From assembly GCA_013397695.1 (NCBI GenBank), contig VYZI01000148.1:832187-896186 (forward strand): a stretch of DNA of 64,000 nt, read 5' to 3'. The notes below the pieces were generated by a model, which searched no databases, was not told the DNA's origin, and worked only from the letters and a program-made list of their open reading frames with translations. A program made the translations under genes and the position numbers. Position 1 is the stretch's first letter. Each line of letters begins with the position of its first letter. Source of the stretch: Centropus unirufus. Its lineage: Eukaryota > Chordata > Aves > Cuculiformes > Centropidae. Below, one piece after another: positions 44,801 to 58,513 of this stretch.

Positions 44801-47800
44801 TTTTCAGACGTTGTAAAAGCTGGCAGCACTCTGGAGTAAGAAATTTGTAGTACATCATGCTTCTATATTCCCTAAGCTGTGAATTCAGATGTTTCTGTTT
44901 TAGTCGTTACCAATTTCTTAGTGCTGTAGGGAAGTTAAATATTTCCCTAAAAATCTTGTTTTTCTGAAAGCAAACTGTTGCTATAGAAATATCTGATGGC
45001 TCAAATTGAAAAACTATGGAGGCTAAAAGAGAGTAAGATATTTTAGAACATAGGTCATCCCTGTAAAGCCACTGAACATACTGTTTAATAAACAAAAGAG
45101 GCTGGAATTATATTTAATTTTATACTTCTCTGTTACTGAAAAGCTTGTTTCTTTAGCAGGATCTACCAGCTCATATTTGCTATTTAAAAATTATTTGCAT
45201 CTCTCATCCAGGATAAAGTATGTATATTTTCTTTAATGGTAACTTAGCAGATGAGGTTGGCCTTGGAGTACACAAGGAAGCTACTGACCTGGGTTTATCT
45301 TGCCTAGATCATTTCTCCTGGGTATTCTGGGACAGTGGGCCCAGAAGGGAGGGCTAATGGAATAGAAAGTAATATATTTGTCTGAAGGTGGCACTCAGTT
45401 CCCATTTCATGGCCAGACATTCCTACTCAGGCAGCAGTTCCCATTGTCCTGTAACTCTGATAGAAATTCTCCTGGTATCAGTGCAGTGCTGAGAGTCAGG
45501 GAGAGAGGGATTGGCCAACATGTGTGAATTGGTTGTCGCACTCTCTTCAAAAACATTTGTCCAGGTGAAAGAAACCTATTTGCAGAAATAACAGGATTTC
45601 TTTCGTGGCTGGATATAGTATTGCAAATATTTGCCTTCACCTTCTATCCCAGCCTATGGCTGTACCTGGCCTGATGGGAGCCTGACTCCATCACCCATCC
45701 CCTTGGCAAAGCCACACTGGCACTGGATTAGAATAGTCACAGCATCTGAAAACATCCACATACAGGGCTGTATAAACTCCATAATGGAGTGTGGCTGTTG
45801 GACATCCTCAGGCTCGCAGCAATCCAGGCTGCTTTAGGACCAAAGGCAGTTTTGTGTCACTGTGGGCTCTGCTTAGGTTCATTAGCTGTGCTAAGAAGCA
45901 GGGCTAATTTAGTACTGGGCCAGCTACAGAGCTGTATGTGATGCCCCACGGCTACATTAGGACTGCCGGGAGCTAGCGTAGAGGGTTTTCCTCCGTGCTA
46001 TATGGCACAGAGTACACGCTACCCCTCGTACCCAAAGAGCATGAAGTGATGTGCAGAGACAGCATGAAATAGTGGGCTGAGAAATTTGTACACCTTCACC
46101 TCCCTCGACCTTGGAGCTGGATATTGTAAGGATTATGTTAAACGTTACTCCTCTAAAAAGCACTGCCTGCGCCAGGAGCAAGGTGTTACTCTGCATCATG
46201 CCAGACTCTAGCCAAGCGTGAAGAGTTGCCTTCCTCTTTTCCTCTTCTTCCACTTTTCATTCTGAAGGAAGAAATCAAGGAGAGTGCAAGTGGCATCTGT
46301 CTTATGCAGCACCTGGCTGAAGTCTGTATGTTGGTCCATCTGACTAGGGCAGTATATCCTCAAGCAGGAGTCTGAGAAAATTTCTAGATTGAAGAATTAG
46401 ACATGAAATTCAAAACAAACTATATTTTCAGCTTTCACGGTCTTAAGAGCAATATAGTGAACAACGATTAAAACGTTTGTCTTCAACCAGTAGCCTAACT
46501 TAAGTACGGACCATTACCAAAAATAAGCGACTGTTTCCCATATTGGCATAGCACATGAAATAATTGATGCTGCTATGAGGGTGTCACAGAGTCATAAGGG
46601 TGACTCTGTGAGGTGAGTGACAGCTTTTAATGACAACTGTAAATATTTATCCAACTATAAAAGACAACGTTATGAAAATCTTGACTATTTCAGAAGTACA
46701 ATTTGTCTTCTTTTTAAGTATAGTATTTCAAATATGATCTTTTCTTCCAACAGAAAAATGTTTTTATATCACCTAAGAGGTGCCTACTCTACATATTTAA
46801 AACACAAACCGAGTCATGGATAGCCTGTCAGCAACACAGAGTCACGATCCAATCCAGGACCATATTACATGTAATTCTTATAATGAAATGGGTCAACATA
46901 CTTGAATAGAACAAACCATGTTTGATTAGAGAAGTTTAATGATCAAGTAGAAACAAATGGCTTTTGCAAAGTATTCTATTCCTTTTGCTAAGATCCATCA
47001 AGGACTGAACTCTTCCTTGCTTGAACATTGTTCTGCCATCATCTTACGTGCCCCACACAGAGATCAAGGCTAGATGGTGTCACTGAGGTCCATCCTCCTC
47101 TCCCAGAAGAGGGTCAGCTATTCTTAAACTATTTCAAAGGGACTACTGTGCATACATTTGTTAATAATGGAAATTTGTACATGCCATGTGCAGGCTTCAT
47201 ATGCAGTTCTTATTTCCAGCTCCATTTTCGGTTTACCATTTTTTTTCCCATGAGTTCATACTATTCTGTGTGGTTTTCACATAAATAGAGTTAAAATAGA
47301 GTTGCTAAGGAAACAAGTAATGACTGTAAACAGGCTGAAACAGCCTGAAGTGCTTATTCGTGCACAACTGAGGTGCTGAAGTGGACAAAGCATTGATCAG
47401 GAGAATTTTACTTGCCTGAATCCCAAATTGGATTGCTTGAATGCAGCTGTTCTTATGGTGTGCCAGGAATGGTTGTTGTCCTTGTGGAATCTCACACCAA
47501 ATTGTGTAGATCCAGATGGATAATGTTAAATAGTTAAACAGTTAATAGTTAAATAGTTCTCATAGGGTTAAAAGAAGAAATATTGTTTGATAAAAACTCC
47601 ACTTTTTCGTTAATGTGCTCAAGCACTTTCAGAAAAATTGGAAAATTTAATGAGGTCCTGGGAAAAACCCGTGGTTTCTTACAAGCTGGAAACTTGTAAC
47701 ACATACCAATATTTTGGAGATACCTGGCAAAATGCTTCATGTGTCGTTATATGTTGTAAAATGAATCATTATTTTTAGTATGTTACTATTTTTTATACAT

Positions 47801-48129
47801 TTTTCTTCTAAAACTATTTTAGAGGGTGCATTCAGACACTAGCAACAGCACAATGCAGTTCAAATTACCTTCCTAAAACACTGAAAGCACTTAATAAAAA
47901 AAAAAAAAAAAGAAAATGGCTTACAAAAAGCCTTATTCCAAGATAACTGTGTCTAGGCTCCGAGGAAGTTAAATTGTCATGGAACCAGAAGGAGTTCACA
48001 AGGGGCCCTCTCTGAAGGTGGAGTCCAGATATGATGCCCATGCAGTGGTGCTCAGCTGGAACTCCTTTGCCTTGGTTGGTCCCAGCGCCTCAGAGCTGGT
48101 GTCCTGTGTCTCAGCGGTGCCACCACGCT
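38826..48129. other. Intergenic sequence, no gene recognised
   Basis: Noncoding apart from one exon-like segment at 41747-41837. TGCATGCAT-type motifs recur at 39237-39350 and 39455. A slightly GC-richer patch lies at 43140-43460, without a recognisable gene. Confidence 0.6.
47525..47558 (+). repeat. Short degenerate tandem repeat (TAGTTAAA-like)
   Basis: gttaaatagttaaacagtta then atagttaaatagtt: four to five imperfect copies of an AT-rich unit of about 8 bp. Confidence 0.6.
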
Positions 48130-48773
48130 GGAGGGGAGCTGCCCAAAGAACTTGGGCGTGCTGGTGGATGAAAAGCTGGACGTGAGCTGACAACGTGTGC
48201 ATCAAAAGAAGTGTGGCCATCAGGTCGAGGGAGGTGCCCCTCTACTTCACTCTCGTGAGACCCTGCTTGGAGTATCGCATCCAGCTCTGGAACCCTCAGT
48301 AGACCCGTTGGAGCAGGTCCAGTGGAAGGCCACAAAAGTGGTAGAGAGATGGAAAACCTGCCCTGTGAAGAAATATGAAACAGTTGGTTCAGCCCAGAGA
48401 AGAGGAAGCTCAGGAGAAACTTGGTTGCAGCCATTCAATACTTAGAGGGGCTACAAGAATGATGAGGACAAACATTCTAGCGAGGTCTGTTGCAATAGGA
48501 CAAGGGGAGTTTAATGGTTTTAAACTAAAAGAGGATAGATTTAGACAAGATAGAAGGATGAAATTTTTTTGCAGTTGAGGTGCTGAAACACTGGAACAGG
48601 TGGCCCAGAGAAGTGGTAGGTGTCCCATCCCTGGAAGCCTTCAAAGTCAGGTTGGATGGGGCTCTGAGCAGCTTGATCTAGTGTAATAAGTCCCTGCTCA
48701 CTGCAGGGAGGTTGAACTTGATGGCTTTTAAAGCTCCCTTCCAACCTAGACTATTCCATATTTCCCTGATTCT
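48130..48773 (+). mobile_element. CR1 LINE 3' fragment
   Basis: From gagctgcccaaagaacttgg through gagaccctgcttggagtatc, gttcagcccagagaagagga and caggtggcccagagaagtgg to ttccaacctagactattcca. The open frames here on both strands are derived from this element. The 5' limit could extend to about 48010. Confidence 0.88.
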
Positions 48774-50044
48774 CCATAAGAAGACAGGAAAAGGAGATGC
48801 AAATACAGGAGTTGCTGTGGGGACCTTTATTTTCTTTTGTGGCTACAGGGAGAACAGCAGTCTGCTGCTGCATTGTGTCCTCTCTGCTCCTGACTGTTTT
48901 ACCCTTTAGTGTGTTTCTTAGTAGTCACAGTCTTTTCTGCTATTCCACACTAAGTTTACCTTCCTCTCCATTCCCATTCCCAAGCAAAGGCAGTTCCCCA
49001 TGGGATTATTTTGAAGTTACTGCTCTTCCCAAGAATGAACATTTGTAGTCACTTAAAGGAAGGGCAGATTATTTTTTTCCATGTCCTTCTGATTGCCTTA
49101 ATCTCTCCAACAAGAGGTAGGCGCCTGCCTGAGGTGGCTGTGGTGTAGATGCCGTGCTGGCTGGTTGCCATTCTGTGCAAGGTGGCCACATGCCACCTCT
49201 TCCCCCTTCCTGGTAGCTGTTTGCGCTGACAATGGCAAAGCCCTTCATTGTCCCTGCCACGCTACCGCTCACTTGCAGAGCATCTTCGTGCCCAAGTCCT
49301 CAAATTAACTACTGTCTCCCTGGGCTTAGAGCCTGCTTCAAAACCCTTTGAAATTAGTGGAGACTTTTCTACCCACTTCAAAGGGCCCTGGCTCCTAAGT
49401 GTACAGCACAGGGTGCACCAGTTAATTTTTAATCTCTCATTACCTAAAAACTTCTTCTAAAGTGCACTGGAGCATAGGGCTGGGGACCAGCTTGCTGAAA
49501 CACCTGACGAGCACAGCTGAATAACTAGGATTAAGAATTTCTTTCGTTCCTTTTTACCCTTTTATGCCGCGCACATGCCTTTTAATCAGTCTTTTTAATC
49601 ATTTACCTGTGTTTTCTACTGCCTGGCACATTCAGTGCTCAGTCGTTCCCCTTGCGACAGCCCACCCAGCGACACGCAGGACCCAGCGAGTTTGTGAAGC
49701 ATGCAGGACTTGACCGAGCTGATCTTACATCTCTGAGCAGCCCAGAGGGCTTTAGAAACCCCTGCCATGTCCGAGTGCAGCTCGTACCGCTGCAAGGGTG
49801 GCTCTGCACGAAGGTGCTGGCACAGCGGGCAGCCTGTGGGCAGCGTGTTCTCTTGGCAGGGTGATGGGCAGCAGTCCCTCCCTCCCTGCCTCACCACCTC
49901 CTCCACTCCCCAATGTACAGCCCAGCAACAAAAGTAATAAAAGAAAAATAATAAAAAAAAAATAATTGGAAAGTAGTTTTTAAATAGTGAGGGGAAGCAA
50001 AGAAATTTTTATTTAAAGAGCAAGGAATAAATAAACGTACCTCT

Positions 50045-50228
50045 GAACTGAGTTGTAGAGCAGTCTCCCAAAGGAAAAAGTGGAAATCAAATTGCTTGAA
50101 TAATTTAAAACTAGACTGGACATAACACTTAATAATATATGGCAGAAAAGAAGCCTGCTTGGCAGGAGACAGAGTGGATGACTTAATAGGTTCTTTTCCC
50201 TCTCTAGCCTGTATTATTTTACGGTTTA
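50045..50228 (+). mobile_element. Old, diverged CR1 3' end
   Basis: tagagcagtctcccaaagga, ttgcttgaataatttaaaac, tagactggacataacactta and gatgacttaataggttcttt reproduce an ancient CR1 3' consensus (recalled), ending near ctagcctgtattatttta. It is heavily mutated. Confidence 0.65.
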
Positions 50229-50989
50229 TTCCTGCAGATGACTCAATGTTATAAATGTTTAGTTCCTTTTCGCACCACTGCTTGCCACAGGACAGTGTAT
50301 GTCCATGTCATTATACCTGATTAATTATTCCCAGTTACCAGAAAGGCACTGGAGGCCTCAAGCAGTATTTACACATGAAGTACTGTGTGAGTGTCTCTTT
50401 TTCAGGGCTGCGTATGCGAAAAGAGTGGCAAAGCCATCTGTCAGCTCCATAGATCATCCTAGAAGGGCATGATACAAGTCACACATCACTCTCATGCTTT
50501 TCGCATGATCATAAGTTACAGCAAAACTGCTTATGGAGTGTTTTCAAAAGCACTGAAGTTGGTTTTGGACCACTAAATGTGAGTCTCGCTTTGCTTTGAT
50601 TACCACAGTGTAACATTGCAGAGCTCTGTGAGATAGGGGAAAATGCAGTCTCCATTGCTTCTAAAGTGGACCCAAAAATTTATTAACTTTAAAGTGTCTA
50701 TAAATTACATTAAAAAGGGCCAGCATCTGCTATTCTCTTATTTGGCCATAGGGGGACTTGGCACCTCCTTACGTGAAACACACTGAGAAGTATGTGGGCA
50801 GAGATATTCCATTACAGGTTAGGAAGTGTTTATTGGATATTGGATAAGTTAAAAGTGAAATTACTGAGGAAAGACCAGACCTAAGCCAAGAATTACACAA
50901 CTGTGACACCGCTCATCATGAAATCTGTATTTAGGACAGGCACACTGATAACATAAACACAAACGACTTGAGTAGAGGAGAACCTTCCT

Positions 50990-51200
50990 TGGTTCAGGGG
51001 CTGGACTAAATGAACTTCAGGAGGTTTACAAGAGAGATGAGAAAAAAGACTCAGTTTAGAGAAGAGGAGATATGAGACACAGTATAAAAATCTTTACATA
51101 TAAAAAAGAAAAAATATATAACATCTACACATTTCTTCAGTGCAAGAGCAATGGACTTGCAGAAGGGAAACCATAACTTAGGAGAATCTCTGTAATAGTA
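50990..51200 (+). mobile_element. Possible old CR1 fragments
   Basis: ggggctggactaaatgaact resembles a CR1 tail (ggactagatgacc). From 51045, tcagtttagagaagaggaga and aatggacttgcagaaggga resemble internal CR1 blocks. The order (tail before body) suggests two separate old copies. Similarity is weak. Confidence 0.4.
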
Positions 51201-54200
51201 AGAATACAGAAGAATCAGAATATTCTGCTTGGATATTATGAAATACTTCAGCAGATGTCAGACAAAAATCTATGTAGAATGATTTAAGTTCATTTGATAT
51301 TAGTTCAAGCCAAAGTACACCAGACGATTTCATTATGTTCCTTTCAGCCCTGCTGTTTGTGATTTGGTGAATCAAAGGAGAAGTTGTGTGGAAAGTGTAA
51401 TCCTGAGAGATTACTGAGAAAAGGGCTTCTGAGATTGGTGTGGAGAAAACATGCATGCAATTATTTATAATATTGTGTAATTTGTACATTTCTCATGCTA
51501 CCTGAATAAGTAAGAAATTAGCCTTTTGCAATCATTATGAATTTTTTTCAGTTGTCTTCTCGGCATTTTAATTCAGTGCACCTACAGGATGGGAGTGTCA
51601 GAAAGATGCATTTACAGAGATACAGAGAAGTCTGTGGTAGCCCTTGCCTGGGTATTCAAATGCTCATGGAGCGCGTAATTTAATTTCTATGTAGGAGTTA
51701 CAGACAGGGCTGTGCTTAGCCAAGGAATGGAGATGGCAGCAAAGAAGTAATGTTGCTTTGCCAGCTTCATCTCTGTTGAAAAGAATTCTTTCCCAATATT
51801 TCCCAAGCTCTCTTCTTTGCAATACCAGCAAAAGATTTTGTCAGTGTTTTTTGACTACATTGATGTGTATTGATTGACCTATCAAAGTGCGTGCATTCTA
51901 CCTATGAACGGCCTAAACCATTCCAATATTATAACTGAGTTGCCTCAGAGAAAAGTCTTTTTAGTCCTTAGGTTATTCTGCTCGATAAACCTTGAGCATA
52001 GCTTTAGACTACCCGAGTTTCACGTCTACAAATGCCTAAAATAGGCCAAAAATAATCAATACCAGATATGTCATGGATCTCCAGCTCATTCTTCCATATT
52101 TTCGGAAGATCCACATGAAAACGTAATATTACTCATGAAGGAGAAACAAACACTAGCTATATTTACAGGCGATAAGTCTGACTTTTTCACTACTAGCAAC
52201 TATTTGGAGTTTCTTTTTAAAGTTTGTATCCTATTTTGATAATAAAGTGCAATCTGTTGTGAGGAGAACATGGGCTTTTGGGATTTTTTTTTTACTCCTC
52301 CCTTATGTACTGAAAAAAGGTGCTTTTTCCACCCCCTCTTAAAAGAGATGTCTGTGCTCCTGTGCTTTATTGCTCTCCTTTTAGTTCCCTGTGTTCTCTC
52401 ACTGAGAAGCATCCCATAAATAACAGAACATAAGCCATTCCCTCATCAGACTTTACCAACACTGACAAGCATAATTTCTGCAGCGATGAACTCCATAAAA
52501 TCAAGCAGAGAACATCCCCACAGTGTTGTCCATTCTCTTCTGTGCCAAAAGTCTGTAGGTCATTGTTCCCTAGCTCTGTTTGTGGCTTTTTTCAACAGCT
52601 GCTTTTACTAGTTAAGGGTGAGAAATTTGGAGAGCTCCTTGGGCAAAATAAAACAGTTGGTGGCACAAAAATAATCGGAACTTTGTCACTTCTATTTTCC
52701 AGATCTCTTATTTTTCCCCAACACTCACTGAAGCTGTTGCAATACTAATCTCTCCTGAAAGCCGCACTTCACAACATACTTTGCCCATGTTCCAGTCCAT
52801 GGCATTCAAAGCCTATTAATAGTAGCAAAACTAACAGGGGTTTTCTGGAGTTACGTGTTCACGCTGACCCCTCTGTATTGTTCTGTTGGTTTGGGGTTTT
52901 TTCCTACTGCAAGAAAATAAACCCTACCAAATATAAGACTTGCAAAATAGACCTACTGAGATGATCAGAGTGCTCCTCTGACGTTGTAGAGGGCAGTGGG
53001 TGATGAAAGAGGTGAAACTCGTCAGAAGCTGCTGACCCATCTTAGCTGTACATCAGAAACCTTGACATGGCCAGGAACTACACGCACTGCAGAAACTCAA
53101 AGGGAAATGAGGCTTTGAGTGTGACTCACAAGCAGAAGTTGCCCGTAGCCTCTGGGAATGGCAGCAACACAGCGTGGGTGGGTACTGGCAGCAGTGTGCC
53201 ACTGAGGCATGGATGGAAGACCCAGGACACCGTCCTATCGCCTCTGATGGTTTTGTCCTGGAGGTGGGGATTTGGTTGATGTGGTGCTAACGCAATCAGG
53301 TGACGTAGGCATAACCTGTTGTCTGGTGTTGAGCTGCTTGCAACAGGCCAATGATGTGTGATTTCCACTGCAACAAGCTTCTGACGTCCTTTTGCAGACC
53401 TCAAGTAACAGGAGGGGCTTAACATCCCAAATTGTCTGTGCTGTACTTCTTCATTTCCAAGTTGAGTGAGCTACTTTGGGTGCTCTGCTTTTGTGAGAGG
53501 AAGGAACTCCCAAACCCAGTCTCAAAAAAAAAACAACAAGCCAAAACAAAACAAAAAAGCAAATCAATCCATGCTTCAAAACAAAATAAATCAAATCAGA
53601 ACAGGGGTAAGGCAAAAGCTGGATAATTCTTAAAGTTGGCGGGCACATGCTACTGGATGAAAAGGGTGTGCATCCCTTGGCTTCAGGGTGAAAAAAAACC
53701 CAACAAACCCCAGTAACATTTAAATTACATTTGAAGTACAAATTATAAGAGAGTGAAAAATCATTTCCAGGCTTGTGGAAGGGCATGCGCTAAGATTTCT
53801 AACAGAGGCTACCGGAACCACACCCCTTGTTATCACACATAGTGTGGTCTGGAGGAGGCTTGGAGAGATGCTATTGTAATTATTGGCCTTTTGCTGAAGC
53901 AATTAATATGAAGGAGACAGTAGCTGCCTGATTGTAAAGCAACAATCGAAGTCTTAACAAAGTATACAGAACTTAAGAAAGAGAACATTCCACAGTCCTC
54001 CCTGTAATTTGAAGGGAGGCAGGTGAAAAGTGGGGAGTTGAAACAAGAAAGGAGAATTAACACAGAAAGTGAGACTTCAAAATGCCTAGAAATTGCAAGC
54101 CTAGAATTTTAAACTCAAAGTTCTGCCTGACAATCAGTTTTGAACTCAAGACAAAGACATATTTTAGAATTATGGTTCTGGTCAGTTCTGATGTAGTGAA

Positions 54201-54452
54201 CCTTCATACATTTGAGAGACAAGAAGTGTCTCCAGCTGTGTCAGTGACCACCTCCCTATGCTGGACCAGCAATATTTCCAAGCTGGTGTTTCTGAAGGTG
54301 CACCAGATCCACATTAACTTCTCTGTGTGCACGTGAGCTCTGGGACTACACTTGGCCGTTCCTCTTGAGTTGCCTCGATGTCCACACAGAGAAATCCCAG
54401 TAAGAGGAGAGCAATTGTGCAGTGTATTCTCCAGTAAAGGTAATTTGAGTGA

Positions 54453-54482
54453 TTCTTAGTGATTCTTAGTGATTCTTAGTCC
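54453..54482 (+). repeat. 10-bp tandem repeat, three copies
   Basis: Three perfect direct copies of gtgattctta, followed by gt. Confidence 0.9.
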
Positions 54483-57400
54483 TTGTGACTAAGGACAATA
54501 TTATGCCCTTTTTTAAAACATTCCTCTCTAGCTCCCCAGGTACCAGCCACCTTAAACAAGTTGAACTCGTACCAAACCTTGAAGATTCTTGCTCTTTTAG
54601 GGTGGAAGAGAGGCTTCTCTGGCAAAAAACCTGCATCTTTCCCCCAGTTCTATTAGTCTCATGAAAAATATGACTTCTCCTTCCAAGATTTGCCTCAAAA
54701 CATTTCTATTTTCATAAGCAAGTCAAGGGTACATCTTCATTGATATTTCAGGTGTCTCAACACAAAGAGTTGCCACAAACCTGGCACACTGAAGTGCAAA
54801 GATGTGCAATAAGATAATGAGATGAAGTGCAAAAAATAAGTGTGATTTTTTAAAGAATATCGGAGTCCCAGAGCTTTGAAATATTTTGCTTTAAGCATTG
54901 TATTGGCACCATCTTCTCTTCCAGTTAAACTAAGATTTTGATTTTGGCTAGACTGTGCTTTCTTTAATATGGATACAAGGTACCTACTTTCTGTGCCTTC
55001 TGCTTTGCACAAACGCTGGCCATAATCTTGGACTTCTGTGTAGCAAGTATTTATGCGTGAGGTTAACTTTGTGCTCTTCTGTTGCTTTTTACTCCTCGTC
55101 TTTTTGCTGTGTAAGAGATACTGTACAATACCGTCTCATAGGAAGATATGGCACATACAGCTAATATTCCTTTGGAAATGTTTAAATGACTCTCTCTATG
55201 CATATGTCTTTTATGTGTGTATAAAAGAGAGGTGCCAGTGCAAAGATCTACTTAACATGATAAAGTATTTCTCCAAGTGTTGCACAGTGATTACGCTTTC
55301 CAGGAGTATAGAATAGATCTGTCATCACTTCCACATACTTGCAGCTTCCACAGGAAGCTAAAAAGGTATTGGAAAGAGGATTTTTTTCTTAACTTTTTAT
55401 TTCCTTGTTTCTTTCATCACAACAAATTTTGGAATACAAGTTCATTTATTTCTTGATAACCCCTGACATTTGAACAGACACAAGATATTAATTCAGACAA
55501 AACACTTCACTTGTTTTTAACAAATTATGAGTTCAATAATTAATTAAAAGAAAGACAGAGATTGTTCCAGCTAAACTAACACTAATACTTCTAGGTCCAA
55601 TGTTGTTGTGAGTGGTAAACCTGAGAACTGATGTAAAAGGACTGAATTATTTTGACAACATGGAGCTTCCCAACAAGCAGAAGAGTTTAAATATCCTCAT
55701 GCTTTGTTTCAAAGATTTGAGAATAGTAGAAGTGAGGTTATTATTTCAAGAATGTCACTTTTATGTCCCCCAGGGTATTCACCTAACACTGACACCATGG
55801 AAACAGCTCATGCAGCCTCAGTGTAAATGTAGGCATGGGATAGTCATATTCTTCAAGAAAATAATGCACACTGAACCTGTTCCATCCACATGCTTGATAT
55901 GTGCATGATGGAGCTTCAAATGTGCTGTCACACAATGACCAAGCAGATCTACTTAGGACTGAATAGTCCTTCCAGCAGCAGGTGCTGCTGTGGCACCATA
56001 TTCAGAGACTGAAAGGGCGAAAATCACCTCAAGTGTTCTCTTGCTTGATAGTATGGAAGTAAAAGCAATGAGATGATTGCACAGGCACTAGTGGAATAGA
56101 CATGATGAGGCCAAGACATGAATCAAGCCTATCTCTCTGCAGTCCTCTGCTGCTCAGCCTGCTGGCAGCATGTACTGGTCTCTCACCTTTTTCCACTGAT
56201 TGCCCAACAGGGGAGATAATAGCATTTTACTCTTGCCTATTATTTCAATTATTCTGGAAAAAAAAGTTTTTGCTGTAGATCTGAGGGTACAAAGCTTACC
56301 AGTAATGCGGTTTGGTGGCCTGCATGGCTCCAAATAATGACAAAACTTTCAGCTCTTGATATTTTTTTCTTTCATTTTTTTTTGTCCTCCACAGATCTGC
56401 TACCACATTTAAAACATTGTGTTAATGGAACTTGCAAATTTTAGCCAAAAGTTCCAGACTTCACCTTTCCCTGCGAATAATGGCTTATTAAGAGGTCTCT
56501 CTCAAGTTGCCGAAGCAAGGATTTAATGCAAAATCTAAAACGAGCAAGTGCTCATAATCAGGTGTGCTGCTTGGAGGAAGACAGTGTGATTTCACAGTGA
56601 TGTTTCAAAACATGGCTTGTTTTTCTGTACGTCTGTGCTTATCGAAGTAAACCCAGAATAAATGTTCTGCTTGCTTTGGAGCAGCCTTCCTATGACAACT
56701 GGGGATTATGTCAAAACCATGTAAGTCTCTGTGAAACATTTCATTTTTAGCAAAACAACCTGTTGAAAAAAAATTTCATAAAAAATATTCTGATGAGGCT
56801 TATTTCCCATATGCTGCAGTCCTTGAAAGACACTGGTGGTTGCCTGAACTGTTATATTATATCTGGTTTTTATGATCAAATGTCTCTATCCACAGCAACG
56901 CTTCTAGGTAGGTAATCAGACATTCATCTTGAGTTTCCTTTTATGCTCTTTTATGCCTACCAACATACATTATTGAATTTTAAAGAGGGGGAAAAAGGTA
57001 TTTTATTTAAAAAATGTCAGTGAAAACTGTTCCTTTTCAATGTTTAGAACAAGGAGAACGCCACAACTTACAGTAGAGCCATCTGTTTCCATTAAGAAAC
57101 TTCTGGAAATCTCGTACTTCCCACAAAAGCTTGTTAGAGAGAGACATGTAAGACTACTGTAAACCTACAGAGAATACTTAAAATAGAAAGATTTATACTT
57201 GTTGCTTTTGTTTGTGTGAATCTTCTTGCTTTAGCTGTTTTATGAGTTGAGTATTCAATCACACAACCACTTCCCTGTTTATTGGAATGGAAAGAACATG
57301 CTTTCAAGTGTGTTGGAACATTAAAATAATAACACTGACTGCACATCAAACAGGCACACAGAATCCATGATTAATAAGACCTCTCCCCAAGCCAAAAATA

Positions 57401-58476
57401 ACCGAAAGGTTTGAGTCTTTGCAAGTGCACAATTATAACCTCAAAGTAGTTCAGCTTAAGTGAAGCAAGGGCTGAATTGTACAGACCTTACCTCTGGGAT
57501 CTTCCACATTTTGGAGCTGGCTTGCAGTCGTTCTGGTTTCTAATGCAAGCCAGGAGAATTCAAGCTGGCTGGCAATGCTCATCACATTTCAGCTATGAGC
57601 AGGGTATGAATGTGCATTTGGCATTCATGTCTTCCATTGGTTGTTAGCTAAATAATTAGGTAGCCTATAAAGGTGTTTCATAATTCAGCTTTGCTGTCTT
57701 TATCAAGTGTTTCAGGTATGGCATATCTATTCTGAAATCATGGTTCAGACATTTTCAGTGAATAAACAGTAAAAATCTTCAACAAGTTTCTCTCTCTTTA
57801 GCAAACATTTGCTAATAGATTTCACAATAACAATCCATGCTTTCAGGATAAAAATCACATGGAAACTAAATATGCAATATTCTGTGTGGGAACACCAGCA
57901 GTTTTCCACCTTCATTAAGGAGGTGTTGGACCCAAACTTTTTTACTATAGTTATTAAATCATATTACATGTTCCGGTGTTGACAGGTCTGGATTTCTTCC
58001 AGAATGCTATTGATACAGAAGGCCTCATAATTTCTGACACTGGCTAATTTTTTAACAATGATGTTGTTGATTTGTTTTTCAGAGACACAACTGTGTGACT
58101 AGTGGCTTTATTTTCTGAACAGGATGTATTCATTTCACTGGCTTGCATGTGTAATGTGGCAGGGTATCAAAATGACTATCTGGATAACCAAGACAAATGG
58201 GAAAACTGAGTGTGTGAGTATTCACAAACTCTGGGAAGGATTTAAAAATATTTCTCCTGCTTTGTCCATTCCTGATTCCATTCACTGCCTCCTTTCCTTT
58301 TGTCTGTGCAGCAGTGGTTTTCCAGGCAGGAGTTGTTACAAGTGTCTTTTTAGCCAATTAACCTCTCCCCATAGCCTACATGCAACCAAATGAGGTCTCG
58401 GGTGAATGAGGAGTTGTTTCCTTCTAGTCCTTGGAATATATCCCCAGTTTAATACAATAAAAAGGGGTCACAACCA

Positions 58477-58513
58477 CTTTTTTTCCTTTTTTTTTTTCTT
58501 TTTTTTTTTTCTG
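58477..58513 (+). repeat. T-rich simple repeat
   Basis: Two long T runs separated by tcc and c interruptions. Confidence 0.85.

Larger units (their letters stand above)
48774..58082. other. Intergenic sequence, no gene recognised
   Basis: Contains old CR1 remnants near 50-51.2 kb and the 10-bp tandem repeat. A GC-richer patch at 49080-49920 ends in an A-rich stretch (49930-49975). No protein family was recognised in any frame. Confidence 0.6.
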
